64,000 nt of DNA from Septoria linicola (GCA_024114885.1 CP099427.1:558001-622000); one strand, 5' to 3'; positions 1 to 9,788 are shown, counted from the first letter of the stretch. Translations and numbers: made by a program. Notes: generated by a model not told the origin, from the sequence alone.

Positions 1-1845
1 TCGGCGAGACTATAAGAGAATAGAGTAGAGAACGTAAGAGAGAAGATCTTCTAGTACTAGCCTTACTATAAATAGTAGAGTATATCGAGCCGTAGCTAAT
101 CGATTATAGAAACGAATATATTAGGATTAGGATTAAGTACTAGAGTTCAAGGTTAGTATTTTATTTATAAAGTAGACTCTCTACTTTATAATAGAAAAAA
201 GTATCTTATTAAAAGTCTATAGCTTCTATACGCTTAGGACGCGTATTAGGTACTACGCTTATATCGATATTACTCTTATTACTCGCTTCCTCTTCTTATT
301 ACTTATTTAGAGCGACTACGGCGCTAGTATCTTAGTATAGTATCGTCTAGATATCTTCGAGAACTAAATCGTTCTATAGAAGCTAGGTAAGGAGCGCTTT
401 ATCGATAGTAATATCCTAAAAGCCTAAGTAGTTAATTATAAGATAGTTTAGCTAAGTCTATATAGTATTAGCTAATTTCCTTTATAGTATAGAGATAACG
501 CTTTATAATAGAAATACCTAGATAATATATCTATATACTATAAACTACTAGTAGAATTATACTATTATATATTTATAGTAAGGATCGACTACTTCCTATA
601 CTAGCTAGATAAGGACTATATCGTACTACGCTAGTAACTATAGTAGACGTTTTACGACGTCGAGGACTCGCTAGAGAAAGATTATAATATATCCTTTATA
701 GCGCTACTAGAAAGATTAGTCCTAAAGCGATTTCTATTATAAAGAGTAGACTCTACTATATAATAGAAATAGGGAAGGGAGACTTACCTAAGTACTCTTT
801 ATATAAACTATATATATACTAATATATACTAGAGTAATAAGTATCTACTCTATCTCTATAAGTAGTAGTAAATCTACTATATAACCTAGGTCTATATTAT
901 TCTAATAAGACATAGCGTAGAGTATATCTATAGATAGAGTAACGATAAACTTATCGTATAAGAGGTAGCGCTAGTAGACGCTCTTAGAGTCTAACTTAAT
1001 ATCGAACTATAGCTCTTTATAACGCTAGTAATATTATATCTATAAGCGGTCTAATTTATATATCTACTATTAAACTCGCTACTAATCCTTCTCGCTTATA
1101 GCGAGTTATAAGAGGTCGCTACCCTTAGAGTAAGTCTCTTATAGTATATACGTATCGTCGAAGAGATTACGTCTTAAGGATATAGGCTACTAATCTTCTT
1201 CTATTATATCTTCTTTATCTTTAACTATAGAGTTACGATTATAGATAGGATAGATAGGTACTAGAACGATTAGGACTAGATTAGTATCTTACTAGTAGGT
1301 AATATTAGCGTATCTCTACGTACGAGTAGCTATAGTATCCTATAAACTCGTAAGTAGGCTATAATTTCTATTATAAAGTATAAACTACTATTTATAACCG
1401 AAAAGGTATATCTTTTAAAGTTTATTATAATAGGTAGCGTTTCTTAGCGTAGAGATATAGAAGGTTTCTTCGATATTATTACTACTTAAATCGATTAATA
1501 TTTCCTAACTATATATACTATAGCTCTACTTCGCTTTCTTCTTATATAGTCTATCTAGTTTATAGTACCTATTATAATACTATAAGATATACTTACTTTT
1601 CCTAAACGCGTATATAGGCTTAGTAGTACTATATTTACTATAAGTTTAAAAAGTATCTTCTATCTCTTATATAGGCTAGATCTATAGATAAGAGAATAGA
1701 TATTCGTTATAAAGTAGTAGAGCGTTATCTATTATAAAGAGAGATATATACGTATAAAGTAGTAGAGCGTTATCTATTATAAAGAGAAGTATATATAGTA
1801 AGCGTTTATATTATAAAAGGAGGTAGCTACTAAGAGAGGTCTATT
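1..1845. repeat. RIP-saturated relic of a repeated element
   Basis: Reading every line, I find only two CpA dinucleotides (148-149 and 911-912) and no TpG from base 1 to 1844, while CpG and TpA are abundant. No long open frame exists on either strand. This is the signature of repeat-induced point mutation, which in ascomycetes converts C to T mainly in CpA of duplicated DNA, so CpA and its complement TpG become TpA. Because CpG survives, ordinary deamination of methyl-CpG is not the cause. The original element, probably a transposon, cannot be named because its coding content is destroyed. The left limit lies outside the window. Confidence 0.88.
1709..1798. repeat. 45-bp tandem duplication inside the RIP block
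   Basis: A unit beginning ATAAAGTAGTAGAGCG at 1709 is repeated from 1754, a period of 45 bases. The copies differ only near their 3' ends. It lies near the right end of the mutated element. It may be a subterminal repeat of the original transposon or a later slippage event. Confidence 0.8.
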
Positions 1846-1941
1846 CACGTGATACTATTCACGTGATAACGCATTTTCGTTGCATACTCACAGCCAATCA
1901 TTTTTGGACCCTGTTTTTTTTCGAAGAGTAAGATAGACCTC
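1836..1941. repeat. Inverted repeat with 14-bp tandem repeat at the RIP border
   Basis: A perfect 9-bp inverted repeat, GAGGTCTAT at 1836-1844 and ATAGACCTC at 1933-1941, flanks about 88 bases. Just inside the left arm CTATTCACGTGATA occurs twice in tandem (1841-1854 and 1855-1868), each copy holding the palindrome TCACGTGA. CpA and TpG return to normal frequency from 1846 on, so this element sits exactly at the edge of the mutated DNA. It may be the terminus of the degraded transposon or a small MITE-like insertion. No target-site duplication is evident. Confidence 0.55.
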
Positions 1942-2205
1942 GTAAACTCGGTCAATTACCAGGGTGGCATGTGAAGGGAAAAGACTTATGCCGAGGTTTC
2001 ATCCGAGTTGTTATTCCCGTCGCTTTGAACCGCAGATCCCAGACCGGTGTTGCCACCAGTACAGCTGTTGGAGCTCTCAGCCAATCAGATACTAGATGAT
2101 CGATGCTTACACTTCCGGATTGACATCGTCGACTTTGCCTCTGCGTTGACCTACAACACTCTCCCTCACGACACTCTCAATCTCCACTCTCACCACACAT
2201 TTACA

Positions 2206-3210
2206 ATGGCATTGAGATTGGCAACACGGCGCTTTGCGCCACAAATGGTCGCACGTCGTGGCATGGCCAGCGTGGTCGACAGCGCGAGGAATGCAACCAA
2301 CGCCCCCGGCGTGGTTTCAGAGGCCACATCGGCTTCCACAGCACCAAAGCCAGCCAGCGAGACGAGCACGATACACGACCCCACCGCCGACAAGAACGCA
2401 AAGATCAAGACTTTCCAGATCTACAGGTGGAATCCAGATGAGCCCCAGAGCAAGCCAAAGATGCAGTCGTACACATTGGACCTGAACAAGACTGGGCCCA
2501 TGATGCTGGACGCGCTGATCAGGATAAAGAACGAGGTCGACCCAACTTTGACATTCCGAAGAAGTTGCAGAGAGGGTATCTGTGGCAGCTGTGCCATGAA
2601 CATTGATGGCGTAAACACACTGGCTTGCCTTTGTAGGTCTTCTGCCGAGAAGCACGCGAGTAGATGGACGCTAACAGCGAGACAGGCCGAATTCCTACAG
2701 ACACCGGAAAGGAGTCGAGGATATACCCATTGCCACACACATATGTCGTCAAGGACCTCGTACCCGATTTGACGCAGTTCTACAAGCAATACAAGTCGAT
2801 CAAGCCATACCTGCAGCGTGACAGCGCACCTGAAGACGTAAGCACTTCCAATCGTTCAAACTTGACCACAACTAACATTTCAACAGGGCAAGGAGGTCCG
2901 CCAGTCCAAGGAAGACCGCCGCAAGCTCGACGGTCTCTATGAATGCATCCTGTGCGCCTGCTGCAGCACATCGTGCCCTTCATACTGGTGGAACAGCGAA
3001 GAGTACCTTGGACCAGCCGTGCTCATGCAGTCATACCGATGGATCGCCGATTCTCGTGACCAGCGCGCCGAGCAGCGCAAAGACCAACTCAACAACAGCA
3101 TGAGCTTGTACCGATGCCACACTATCCTGAACTGCAGCAGGACGTGCCCCAAGGGTTTGAACCCAGCCTTGGCCATTGCCGAGATCAAGAAGGCCATGGC
3201 CTTTGCATAG
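2206..3210 (+). CDS. SDHB: Succinate dehydrogenase iron-sulfur subunit (complex II)
   Basis: Mitochondrial complex II subunit that passes electrons from the flavoprotein SdhA to ubiquinone through three Fe-S centres. Exons are 2206-2632, 2686-2837 and 2887-3210, with introns of 53 and 49 bp; the joined frame gives 300 residues. The N-terminus is an arginine-rich mitochondrial presequence starting MALRLATRRFAP. The 2Fe-2S ligands are C121, C126, C129 and C141. The C-terminal half holds the cysteine clusters CILCACC (from 213) and CSRTCP (276-281) for the 4Fe-4S and 3Fe-4S centres. The ATG at 2206 was chosen because it begins the presequence; the open frame upstream of it is leader. Residues P224, N229 and H271 line the ubiquinone pocket and are the wild-type forms at known carboxamide-fungicide sites. 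Confidence 0.97.
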
Positions 3211-4274
3211 GTATCCGGATAGACGAAGAAGGAGATGCGAGAGGAAAATGTATCAGCAGAGGCGCACCGGATGGGTGGCGCAAGTGAGTGAGACATGGGT
3301 AGTATGAGCTCGTACTGCACCTACTACTACTACACCAGCGACTACCTTTTGTATATAAGTTGTTCACAAATGTTCAGACGCTTTTCCGAGAGAAGTATCA
3401 TGCATGCAAGTGGGACATGATGTCGTGTCTGCAGTCACGCCAACGCCCGCTGCCACACCAGCTGCACGCTCTCACATCAGCCTCATGCATTTATGCTGCC
3501 GCCCGTCAGCCGGATCATATCCCCATCAACCATGCACATGAAGCCAACGAACCACATAAGGCCGTCGAGTTCGCCCAGCCTATACCCGCTTGTCCCCTCC
3601 GTCCCTTCTCATCGATTCATCTCTACCCTCCCGGCGTGAAATCACTACCAAAAAGAAAACAAGTCAGCCTCATCTCCTCTCCACCCTCTCTACCCCCAAC
3701 TCTCAGCCACTACAACTCACCTACAATCAGATTGCCCTGATCCAGGCATGAGGCGATTGCGAGTTAGCTCGTCTGCCACGAACTTCTGTCGATGCGGCTC
3801 TTGTCGTCCGGAGGTTCGTTGCAAGTACAGTTCGAGAAGAGCGAAGTCGCCTGAAATGAGAGGTCAGCACTTGCGAGCAGGTATCTGTCGCGTCTAGCTC
3901 ACGCAACTTCGGGTTGTCAGCGTCCACTTTCCGTTGGCCTGATGAGATACGAATAACGCATTAGGTCTGGTAATGACTCTTTCGTGAGCTCAGTGGCGAT
4001 TCTTGATTCCCGCTTGAAGATTGACTTGCTAATAGCAGTCAGGGTCACCATTCTGCGCTAGGGCATTTGCTGCTGTAAGGTCCATGGGTTGTTCATAGGC
4101 GGCCAGCCCGTGCGGTCTTCGCGGACCAGGGTTGAAGTTTGGGAAGTGTAATGGGTCTACGAGTGCGCATATGCTACAGGCCGCTTGCTTGCCCTAAACT
4201 TCGCACAAGCGGCCACCACAGACTCAGTGTGGGCAGTATCTTACATCAGCCTTTCGTGTTCTGACCACGTCCAT
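3211..4274. other. Convergent intergenic region
   Basis: This region lies between the 3' ends of SDHB and the proteasome beta6 gene. It holds their 3' UTRs and a pyrimidine-rich tract at about 3590-3735 that looks like a promoter or leader. Immediately after that tract is a 49-codon ORF (3748-3897, + strand) with five cysteines and many arginines. I do not recognise it and would not call it a gene without expression data. Confidence 0.5.
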
Positions 4275-5122
4275 CTAATCCTTCTTCAAATCCGCATACA
4301 CCTCTTGAATGCCATCCTTCGTAATGATCATGGTCTGCAACCCATCACCGACCTCGATATGTCTCTCCACGGCACTCGTGAACGCGTCCTTGACCAACTC
4401 CTCAACGTGAGCCCTATCGAGTGGCTTGGGTACCAGGTGTTCCTTCGAGAATCCTTGTGGCTGGGTTGGGTCGTACTGGTTCTTCAGGTTGACCTGGTTG
4501 TCCAGGAAAGGCATGATCAGACTGCTCGCAGCACCTGCGGCACGACATTGCTCTCTCTCGTAACTCCCCACTGGATCGTAGCTGTACAGCGCGCCCTTGC
4601 CTTCCTCATCGATACCGCCCAGAATCGCCGTCACGTAGTATGGGAAGAATCGCTTTCCGTACAAGATATGTGAGAGACGCTGTGCGCATGCGCCGATGGA
4701 GATGTCCTTTCCATGCTGGTACTTGTACATCTTGACAACCGTGTCTAATCGCTCCTTCAATGCGTGGCCATCTGCTGCAAATCCTACGACCGAGAGGACG
4801 ATCTTCGAGCCGACATTCTCAGGACCATTGCCGCCGATCTTGAAGAGCTTCGGTTCATAGCGCGTGTTGATGTTGTAGCCGGAGGTGGATCGTGTGTCGC
4901 CGGCGAGAATGGTGAAGTCAGAGCCACTGATGCCGAGTGTTGACCCGCCGTTGTCGGTGTATCTTGATGGTGTTAGCTGGTGGGCGGCAGAGGTGCTATA
5001 GAGGCATGCATGACATACGGGTAGAAGCCGTGCTGCTTAGGTTGGGAGTGTGATGTGGGAGCTGATGCGAACGAGTAGCCTGGCTGTTCTGAGAGCATCG
5101 GTGCGTAGCCCATGGCTGCCAT
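4275..5122 (-). CDS. PRE7: 20S proteasome subunit beta-6 (PSMB1/Pre7 type)
   Basis: A structural, non-catalytic beta subunit of the 20S proteasome core. Exons on the minus strand are 5122-5019 and 4962-4275, split by a 56-bp intron (4963-5018) with a GTATGT donor and GCTAAC branch site; the product is 263 residues. Family landmarks are the YTDNGGSTLGISG strand start, the block around ILYGKRFFPYYV, the LGGIDEEGKGALYSYDPVGS segment and the LRKD-like C-terminus (ADLKKD), all typical of beta6/PSMB1. The start at 5122 has an A at -3; a second ATG nine bases downstream is possible. The gene is divergently paired with PNO1 across 446 bases. Confidence 0.95.
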
Positions 5123-5194
5123 CGTGGCGATCTGATCTCGCTGTTGTGATGTGTGAAGTCGAGTGTGGTGGATGTGCTTGACGTCGTGTCGATG

Positions 5195-5227
<33 letters not shown>

Positions 5228-5568
5228 CGTTCGCGATGAAGTGGAAGTTGGTGATGGCGATGAGCGATGAGCTCAGTCTGTCTCTCTCTCTCTCTCAAGC
5301 ACACGAGCTTCAGGCGCTGAGGCGTGACGCGGAGGAAGCTGCGTCTTTGTGCCGAGCGCTGATCCCTGCTGATTAGTTTCTTAGCGCGCCTGCCAGAAGT
5401 TCGAGAGCCCGACGTCGAAATTCTTGAGCAGATCTCGCAAATCACTCATCGACGACATATACCACTCGCAATAGCACGACGTTGTGCACAGGAAAACCAC
5501 GATCATACAGAACTCATATCACCGCCTCAAGACATCCGGACCACAGCCAACACTCCTCGACCACCAAG
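5123..5568. promoter_or_regulatory. Bidirectional promoter of PRE7 and PNO1, with microsatellites
   Basis: A 446-bp divergent intergenic region. It contains about five copies of TTGCTG (about 5196-5227) and a TC dinucleotide run (5281-5296). Both lie in the presumed 5' UTR or promoter of the proteasome gene. I found no clear copy of the yeast proteasome element GGTGGCAAA. Confidence 0.6.
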
Positions 5569-6318
5569 ATGCCCGCCCCCACCGCTCTGCAAAGAGCACC
5601 CGAACATGTCCAAGACGAGATCGTGCACGACGCACCCGAACCCACCACCTCAGACGAGATCATAACATCCACAATCATTCCAAGCGGAGAAGCCACCGAC
5701 GACATCACCATGGAAATCGACGGCGAGCCCACATCACTCTTCTCCCCAGAAACTCCCTCCAAGCGACGCCACAGAGCAGAAGAGCGCAAAGTCCGAGTCC
5801 CACCCCACCGCATGTCTCCTCTAAAGACCTCATGGCCAAAAATCTACCCTCCCCTGGTGGAGCACCTCAAACTCCAAGTCCGCGTGAATACCCATAAAAA
5901 GGCCGTCGAGCTACGCACATCGAAAGAGACCACCGACACAGGTGCGATCCAAAAGGGAGCAGATTTCATCGAAGCATTTTGCTTAGGTTTCGATCTCGAC
6001 GACGCAATCGCTCTTCTGCGTCTAGACGATCTGTACATGCAGAGCTTCGAGATCAAGGACGTGAAGAATCTGGAGGGCGAGCACATGAGCAGAGCGATTG
6101 GGCGTATAGCCGGAAAGGACGGCAAGACGAAGTTTGCCATCGAGAATGCGAGCAGGACGAGAGTTGTGCTGGCAGGGAGTAAGGTGCATATTTTGGGAGG
6201 GTTCAAGAATTTGCATGTGGCACGAGAGGCGATTGTCAGCTTGATCCTCGGTAGCCCGCCGGGCAAGGTGTATGGCAATTTGAGGACTGTCAGTGCGAGG
6301 ATGAAGGAGAGATTCTAA
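5569..6318 (+). CDS. PNO1: KH-domain pre-rRNA processing factor Pno1/Dim2
   Basis: A nucleolar and cytoplasmic 40S assembly factor that binds pre-18S rRNA near its 3' end and works with the endonuclease Nob1. It is intronless, 249 residues. The N-terminal ~80 residues are acidic and variable. The conserved part begins near PPHRMSPLKTSWPKIYPPLV and contains two KH-like folds; the segment SRAIGRIAGKDGKTKFAIEN carries the GxxG loop, followed by HILGGFKNLHVAREA. The C-terminus SARMKERF is the family ending. An open frame runs 29 codons upstream, but the ATG at 5569 (AAG just before it) gives a normal-length protein. The gene shares a divergent promoter with PRE7. Confidence 0.95.
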   Translation: MPAPTALQRAPEHVQDEIVHDAPEPTTSDEIITSTIIPSGEATDDITMEIDGEPTSLFSPETPSKRRHRAEERKVRVPPHRMSPLKTSWPKIYPPLVEHLKLQVRVNTHKKAVELRTSKETTDTGAIQKGADFIEAFCLGFDLDDAIALLRLDDLYMQSFEIKDVKNLEGEHMSRAIGRIAGKDGKTKFAIENASRTRVVLAGSKVHILGGFKNLHVAREAIVSLILGSPPGKVYGNLRTVSARMKERF

Positions 6319-6628
6319 GTTGTGTTTGTGCCAGGAATCATGCGGGCAAAAGGGGCGCTTCACAATTTTCTGGTTCAGCGATGGTGTTTGGCGTACCAAG
6401 GCTCAGTTCTTCGTCCACGAAGGCTATGACGGAAGACGATGACGGCTGAAGGAGCATAGAGACAGGTTGTCCAAGTAACTCTTGTATTTTCAAGCTGCGA
6501 TCAGCCTCACTGCCCTTACGTCACTGGCCTTTGGTCAAGGTCCAGTTGAACGTCAACTCTCTGCGGCCAGATCTCGAGCTCGACATTCCCGTCATCGCAG
6601 CCTCGTCTTCTATGCGTCAGCTCGCATC
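6319..6628. other. Intergenic region downstream of PNO1
   Basis: It holds the PNO1 3' UTR. Plus-strand open frames at 6482-6718 and 6531-6713 overlap the end of the next candidate gene on the opposite strand. The first resembles a signal peptide (TTG start, hydrophobic run ending AFGQ) but has no ATG. I do not call either a gene. Confidence 0.4.
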
Positions 6629-7461
6629 TCACGAGGTGGGCGCAGAGCGCGGACTAAAGCATGCTTTGCCTGTTTTCAGTGCCAAAGGCCTCAAGAAAAT
6701 TTTCTCAGCCTGAAGTGACTGAGAAAGATAATATCCAGCCTTGAAACCACCTTCTGCTCCGCAATGCGTGCACTTGTAGTCAAGCCCTGTTTGCCCATTC
6801 TTGTCTGGACGTCCTCGTGTCTTGCAGTGGGAGCAGTCCATTTCCAGGCTCTGACCTACTAACTCGAGGCCACCGACCAGCTCCAATTGGACATCGTAGA
6901 AGAATTCGCTCAGAGTCTTGCTCGACTGTATGATCCGCTGTTGATCTTGTTGACTTGGCGGGTCACATAGTCGACGACCTGCTCCTCCGGAGGCGAAAAT
7001 GTCCCAGGCCCATGCTCGGACCAGCACCTCTTTCAGCGCGTGATCGTCTTCGATCCACCTGGTTCAACAAGTGCTGTTCAAGCGACTTCGCCGAGAGCGA
7101 GAAGCAACGGGTTGTCCTGTATGAAGACCATCCTCTGGCACTGGAGAGAATGTATGCACTTCAGACCGGTTTGTCGTGGCGCCCTTAGGCTGACAGTCTC
7201 ACTCAGGATGTGAGTACTTCTACACTTTCGATTACGACAGTGCAGTCGCGAGCGCGGAAGGTGGTACACCTGCTGTGCCAAGCGATGGAGATCTGTCACG
7301 CGACATGACTGCACAAAGTAATACTTCATCGAGCTGCATGCCCACGTGTATGCGATCGCCGAGAAGGCCCCAAAGCGATCGAGTTTAGCGCGGGTTGCAC
7401 GAATGAGGGGTTCTGGACCGGAGATGTCGTGCGATTCAGATCTGAACAGCGCAGAAGCCAT
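6629..7461 (-). CDS. Doubtful lineage-specific gene or gene relic
   Basis: Two minus-strand open frames lie in tandem: 7461-7078 from a genuine ATG (MASALFRSESHDISG...) and 7027-6629 in another frame, with no ATG. The second encodes a zinc-ribbon-like pair of CxxC motifs (CSHC and CTHC about 20 residues apart), followed by EGGFKAGYYLSQSLQAEKIF. The composition looks protein-like, and an intron of about 50-70 bp near 7030-7080 could join them, but I see no good GT-AG pair that restores frame. It could be a decayed gene. I do not recognise a family. Confidence 0.3.
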
Positions 7462-7834
7462 CGAGGCAGAGTGTGCGAGAGTCGACTTAGAAGTAACACA
7501 AGTACGGCTGGCCTAGAAAAGTGGGAGTCTTGGCTTTCTCGAAAAAAATTGCTTCATCGACATCACTCTCGGATACTCAGCAGGGAGGGAGGGAGGTACG
7601 TTGGTCAGTGATTATGGTTCCTCGCTATTGCCGGCAGCTTACCAGTGCGACTTGGTTGCACGCCTTTCCTCGACAAACGCTGCCATACCAGAGACTGTGA
7701 ACCGCACACATCTAGCCTGTCGTGCGGTACTTCGTCGAAAGCTTTTCGCTCGCAATTTACCCAGTCTGTTCGAGCTAGAGTCCTCAGCAGCAAGCAGTAC
7801 AAACATGTGGATTTGAGCACTATGGGCGCGATTG
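7462..7834. other. Intergenic region
   Basis: This is the promoter side of the doubtful gene to the left and the 3' side of the acidic-tail gene to the right. Short open frames on both strands lack coding character. I see nothing else. Confidence 0.4.
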
Positions 7835-8791
7835 TCATTCTTCGTCGTTGCTGTTGGCATCATCGTCGCTATCTTCGTCGTCATCGTCGCTGTCATCGTC
7901 CTCATCGCTATCATCCTCGTCATCATCCTCGTCGTCATCCTCATCTTCATCTTCATCATCCTCCTCGTCCTCATCCTCTTCCCCATTGTCCTCCTCCTCC
8001 TCCTCTCCATCGCTATCTTCTTCTCCATCCTCACCTTCTCCCTTTTCATCCTCGTCTTCCTCGTCTTTAGCCTCGGACTTGTTGGCCTTCTGCTTGACAC
8101 TAGCTAACTTCGGCTTCTTGCTATCAATCTTTGGCTTTGTGCAGTTCCCCTTATTCTTCTTAATCTTCTGCTTATCTTTCTCGAGCTTCTACTTGGCTTC
8201 GGTACCTTCGTGCATGAGGAAAGCTCCGCCAGCTAGCCCAGCTGCGAGACCAAGAGCTGCTCCCATCAAGCCATGTCCAGACTTCTTCTTCTCTTTCTTC
8301 TTTTCCTCTTCAAGCTTTGATTGAGATGTAGATCCTCCTTGAGGACCCATGAGGTAGCCCGCTCCGCCTTGTTGTTGCTGGTATTGAGGTCCCGGGCGTT
8401 CGTATCCACCTGGCCCGGATGGGGCTCCATATTTGCCGCCACTATAAGGTGTGTCAGTGGCTTCCTCAGCACATACTCATAGAATATGATTCTACCCATA
8501 GCCCCCATCATAAGCTGGTCCTGGTCCGCTGCTGTGGTTCGAGCCAGCCGTCCCGGCACCGTGACTCTTGCCATCAGTTGCGCCGCCAGGTAACTGATTT
8601 GACCTCTCTCCAGTCTGTCCATTTACGAAGATGTAGCGGTTGTCCTTTACTTCCCATTCAGCCCTCCAAGGATAGGGACATTGCGGCATAGGTGGTCTGC
8701 TCTCGAGCTTTGAACTGCCGCCGTATTGACTGCTCTGATTGCCTCCTGCATGATTCTGTCCTTGTCCATGCGGATTTGGCTGGCTCGACAT
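7835..8791 (-). CDS. WW-domain protein with acidic tail interrupted by an in-frame TAG
   Basis: Minus-strand exons are 8791-8496 and 8441 downward, split by a 54-bp intron (8442-8495, CTGAC branch). The first exon is Gln/Gly-rich and encodes a WW-like module beginning PYPWRAEWEVKDNRYIFVN. The second exon has a Lys-rich stretch and then a glycine-zipper-like hydrophobic helix, GLMGAALGLAAGLAGGAFL. A TAG at 8189-8191 follows 182 codons. The same frame then stays open for exactly 117 more codons, mostly Lys then Glu/Asp/Ser, to a TGA at 7835-7837. Fungal proteins of this layout usually continue past MHEG, so the TAG looks like a nonsense change in an otherwise intact gene. The open frame extends upstream to 8998 without an ATG, so the start is uncertain. 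Function unknown. Confidence 0.6.
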
Positions 8792-9206
8792 GGGACGCCG
8801 ATCTCCATGTCGGGTGTCTTGATTGCCATGTGGTCTTCCATGATCTCCACTGTACTGACTTGATTGATCTCGTTGCCTGACTGAATCGCGACTTCGTCCA
8901 GTGGGTTGAGCTAAAGCAGGGCTGCTTAGAAGGGAAAGACGAAAAACAGAATGAGACCAGCTGTCATTAGCAGCGCTACGTGGTGACGACGCAGTCAACT
9001 TTGTGCTAGGATCATGGAGAGGGAGATAAGATGATGCTCAATATCGTGACGTCAATCGTGACACTCTAGCTTGCTATGCCGCTACGGCTGCTCAGGTACT
9101 TTTTGTTCCCGCTAAGATTCAGGCCATCTTTCGTGCTCTGGACGAGACCTATGCTGTGGTGACTGTTCTCCAAGACGAGCTCATCTTCATCATGACCGAC
9201 ATTAGA
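8792..9206. other. Upstream region of the WW-domain gene
   Basis: The 5' part (8792-8998) stays open in frame with the WW gene and may be an extra N-terminal segment entered by splicing. A possible 69-bp intron lies at its head, with a GTAGCG donor, GCTAATGAC branch and CTTTAG acceptor, but I found no suitable upstream ATG. The rest is the 3' flank of the next gene. Confidence 0.35.
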
Positions 9207-9788
9207 TTACAACAACGCAACGGCTCCCATACCCATGGCCAGCAGACCAGCGGCGACCTTTGGCGCGTGAGTCTCGTATGCGCCAGCCTCAGAGGTTGCG
9301 CTGCCGACCACTGAGGAAGCATCCGAGACGACACCGCCCGCACCAGAAGTTGCGGACGAGAAAGCACCACCGGCTCCAGATGTAATGGTAGATCCGAGAC
9401 CTTCAGCGCCAGATGTGATTGAGGACACGATGTCGGCGCCGCCAGATGTGACAGTCTCGAAAGCACCACCGGCTCCAGATGTGATGGTAGAGACGAGCTC
9501 GGCTCCGCCTGACGTGATTGTTGTCAGGACGCCGGCACCAACGGAAGTGGCCTATACACCATCAGTACATCTCATTTGTGCAGAGTTAAAGAGTGAACAT
9601 ACATCTGAGAAGACGCTCTCGGCGCCGCTGGCGATTTGCGTGCCAACAGACCCAGCACCAGATGCGATTTCAGTGCCTACCGAGGCAATAGCGGACGTGA
9701 TGTCGTCAAAAACGTTGTTGTTGTCATCGTTGTTCTGGGCGGCGACCAGGGCAAATGGTGCCATGAAGATGATGTTCTTGAACTGCAT
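9207..9788 (-). CDS. Small secreted protein with TSGA-type repeats, probably GPI-anchored
   Basis: Exons are 9788-9603 and 9551-9207 on the minus strand, with a 51-bp intron (9552-9602, GTATGT donor); the product is 176 residues. It starts with a hydrophobic signal peptide, MQFKNIIFMAPFALVAAQ, followed by an Asn/Asp patch. The body is made of degenerate repeats of about 12 residues around ITSGAGG, ITSGGAE and TSGGADI, rich in Ser, Thr, Gly and Ala. The last 16 residues are hydrophobic (KVAAGLLAMGMGAVALL), as expected for a GPI-attachment signal. No cysteines occur in the mature part. It is likely a cell-wall or extracellular protein; I cannot assign a family. Confidence 0.8.

Noticed and set aside
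1..1845. Telomere or centromere sequence
   Set aside because: There are no TTAGGG arrays beyond chance, and the dinucleotide pattern is that of RIP, not a satellite.
4996..5445. Open frame on the minus strand across the PRE7 first exon and promoter
   Set aside because: It lies in another phase, and its glutamine run only reads the TTGCTG microsatellite. PRE7 explains the region.
5123..5568. Yeast-type proteasome promoter element upstream of PRE7
   Set aside because: No GGTGGCAAA or close variant was found; the partial GGTGGC near RPT4 (about 40393) is not followed by AAA.
7848..8324. Plus-strand serine-rich open frame
   Set aside because: It is the antisense shadow of the Asp/Glu-coding tail of the WW-domain gene.
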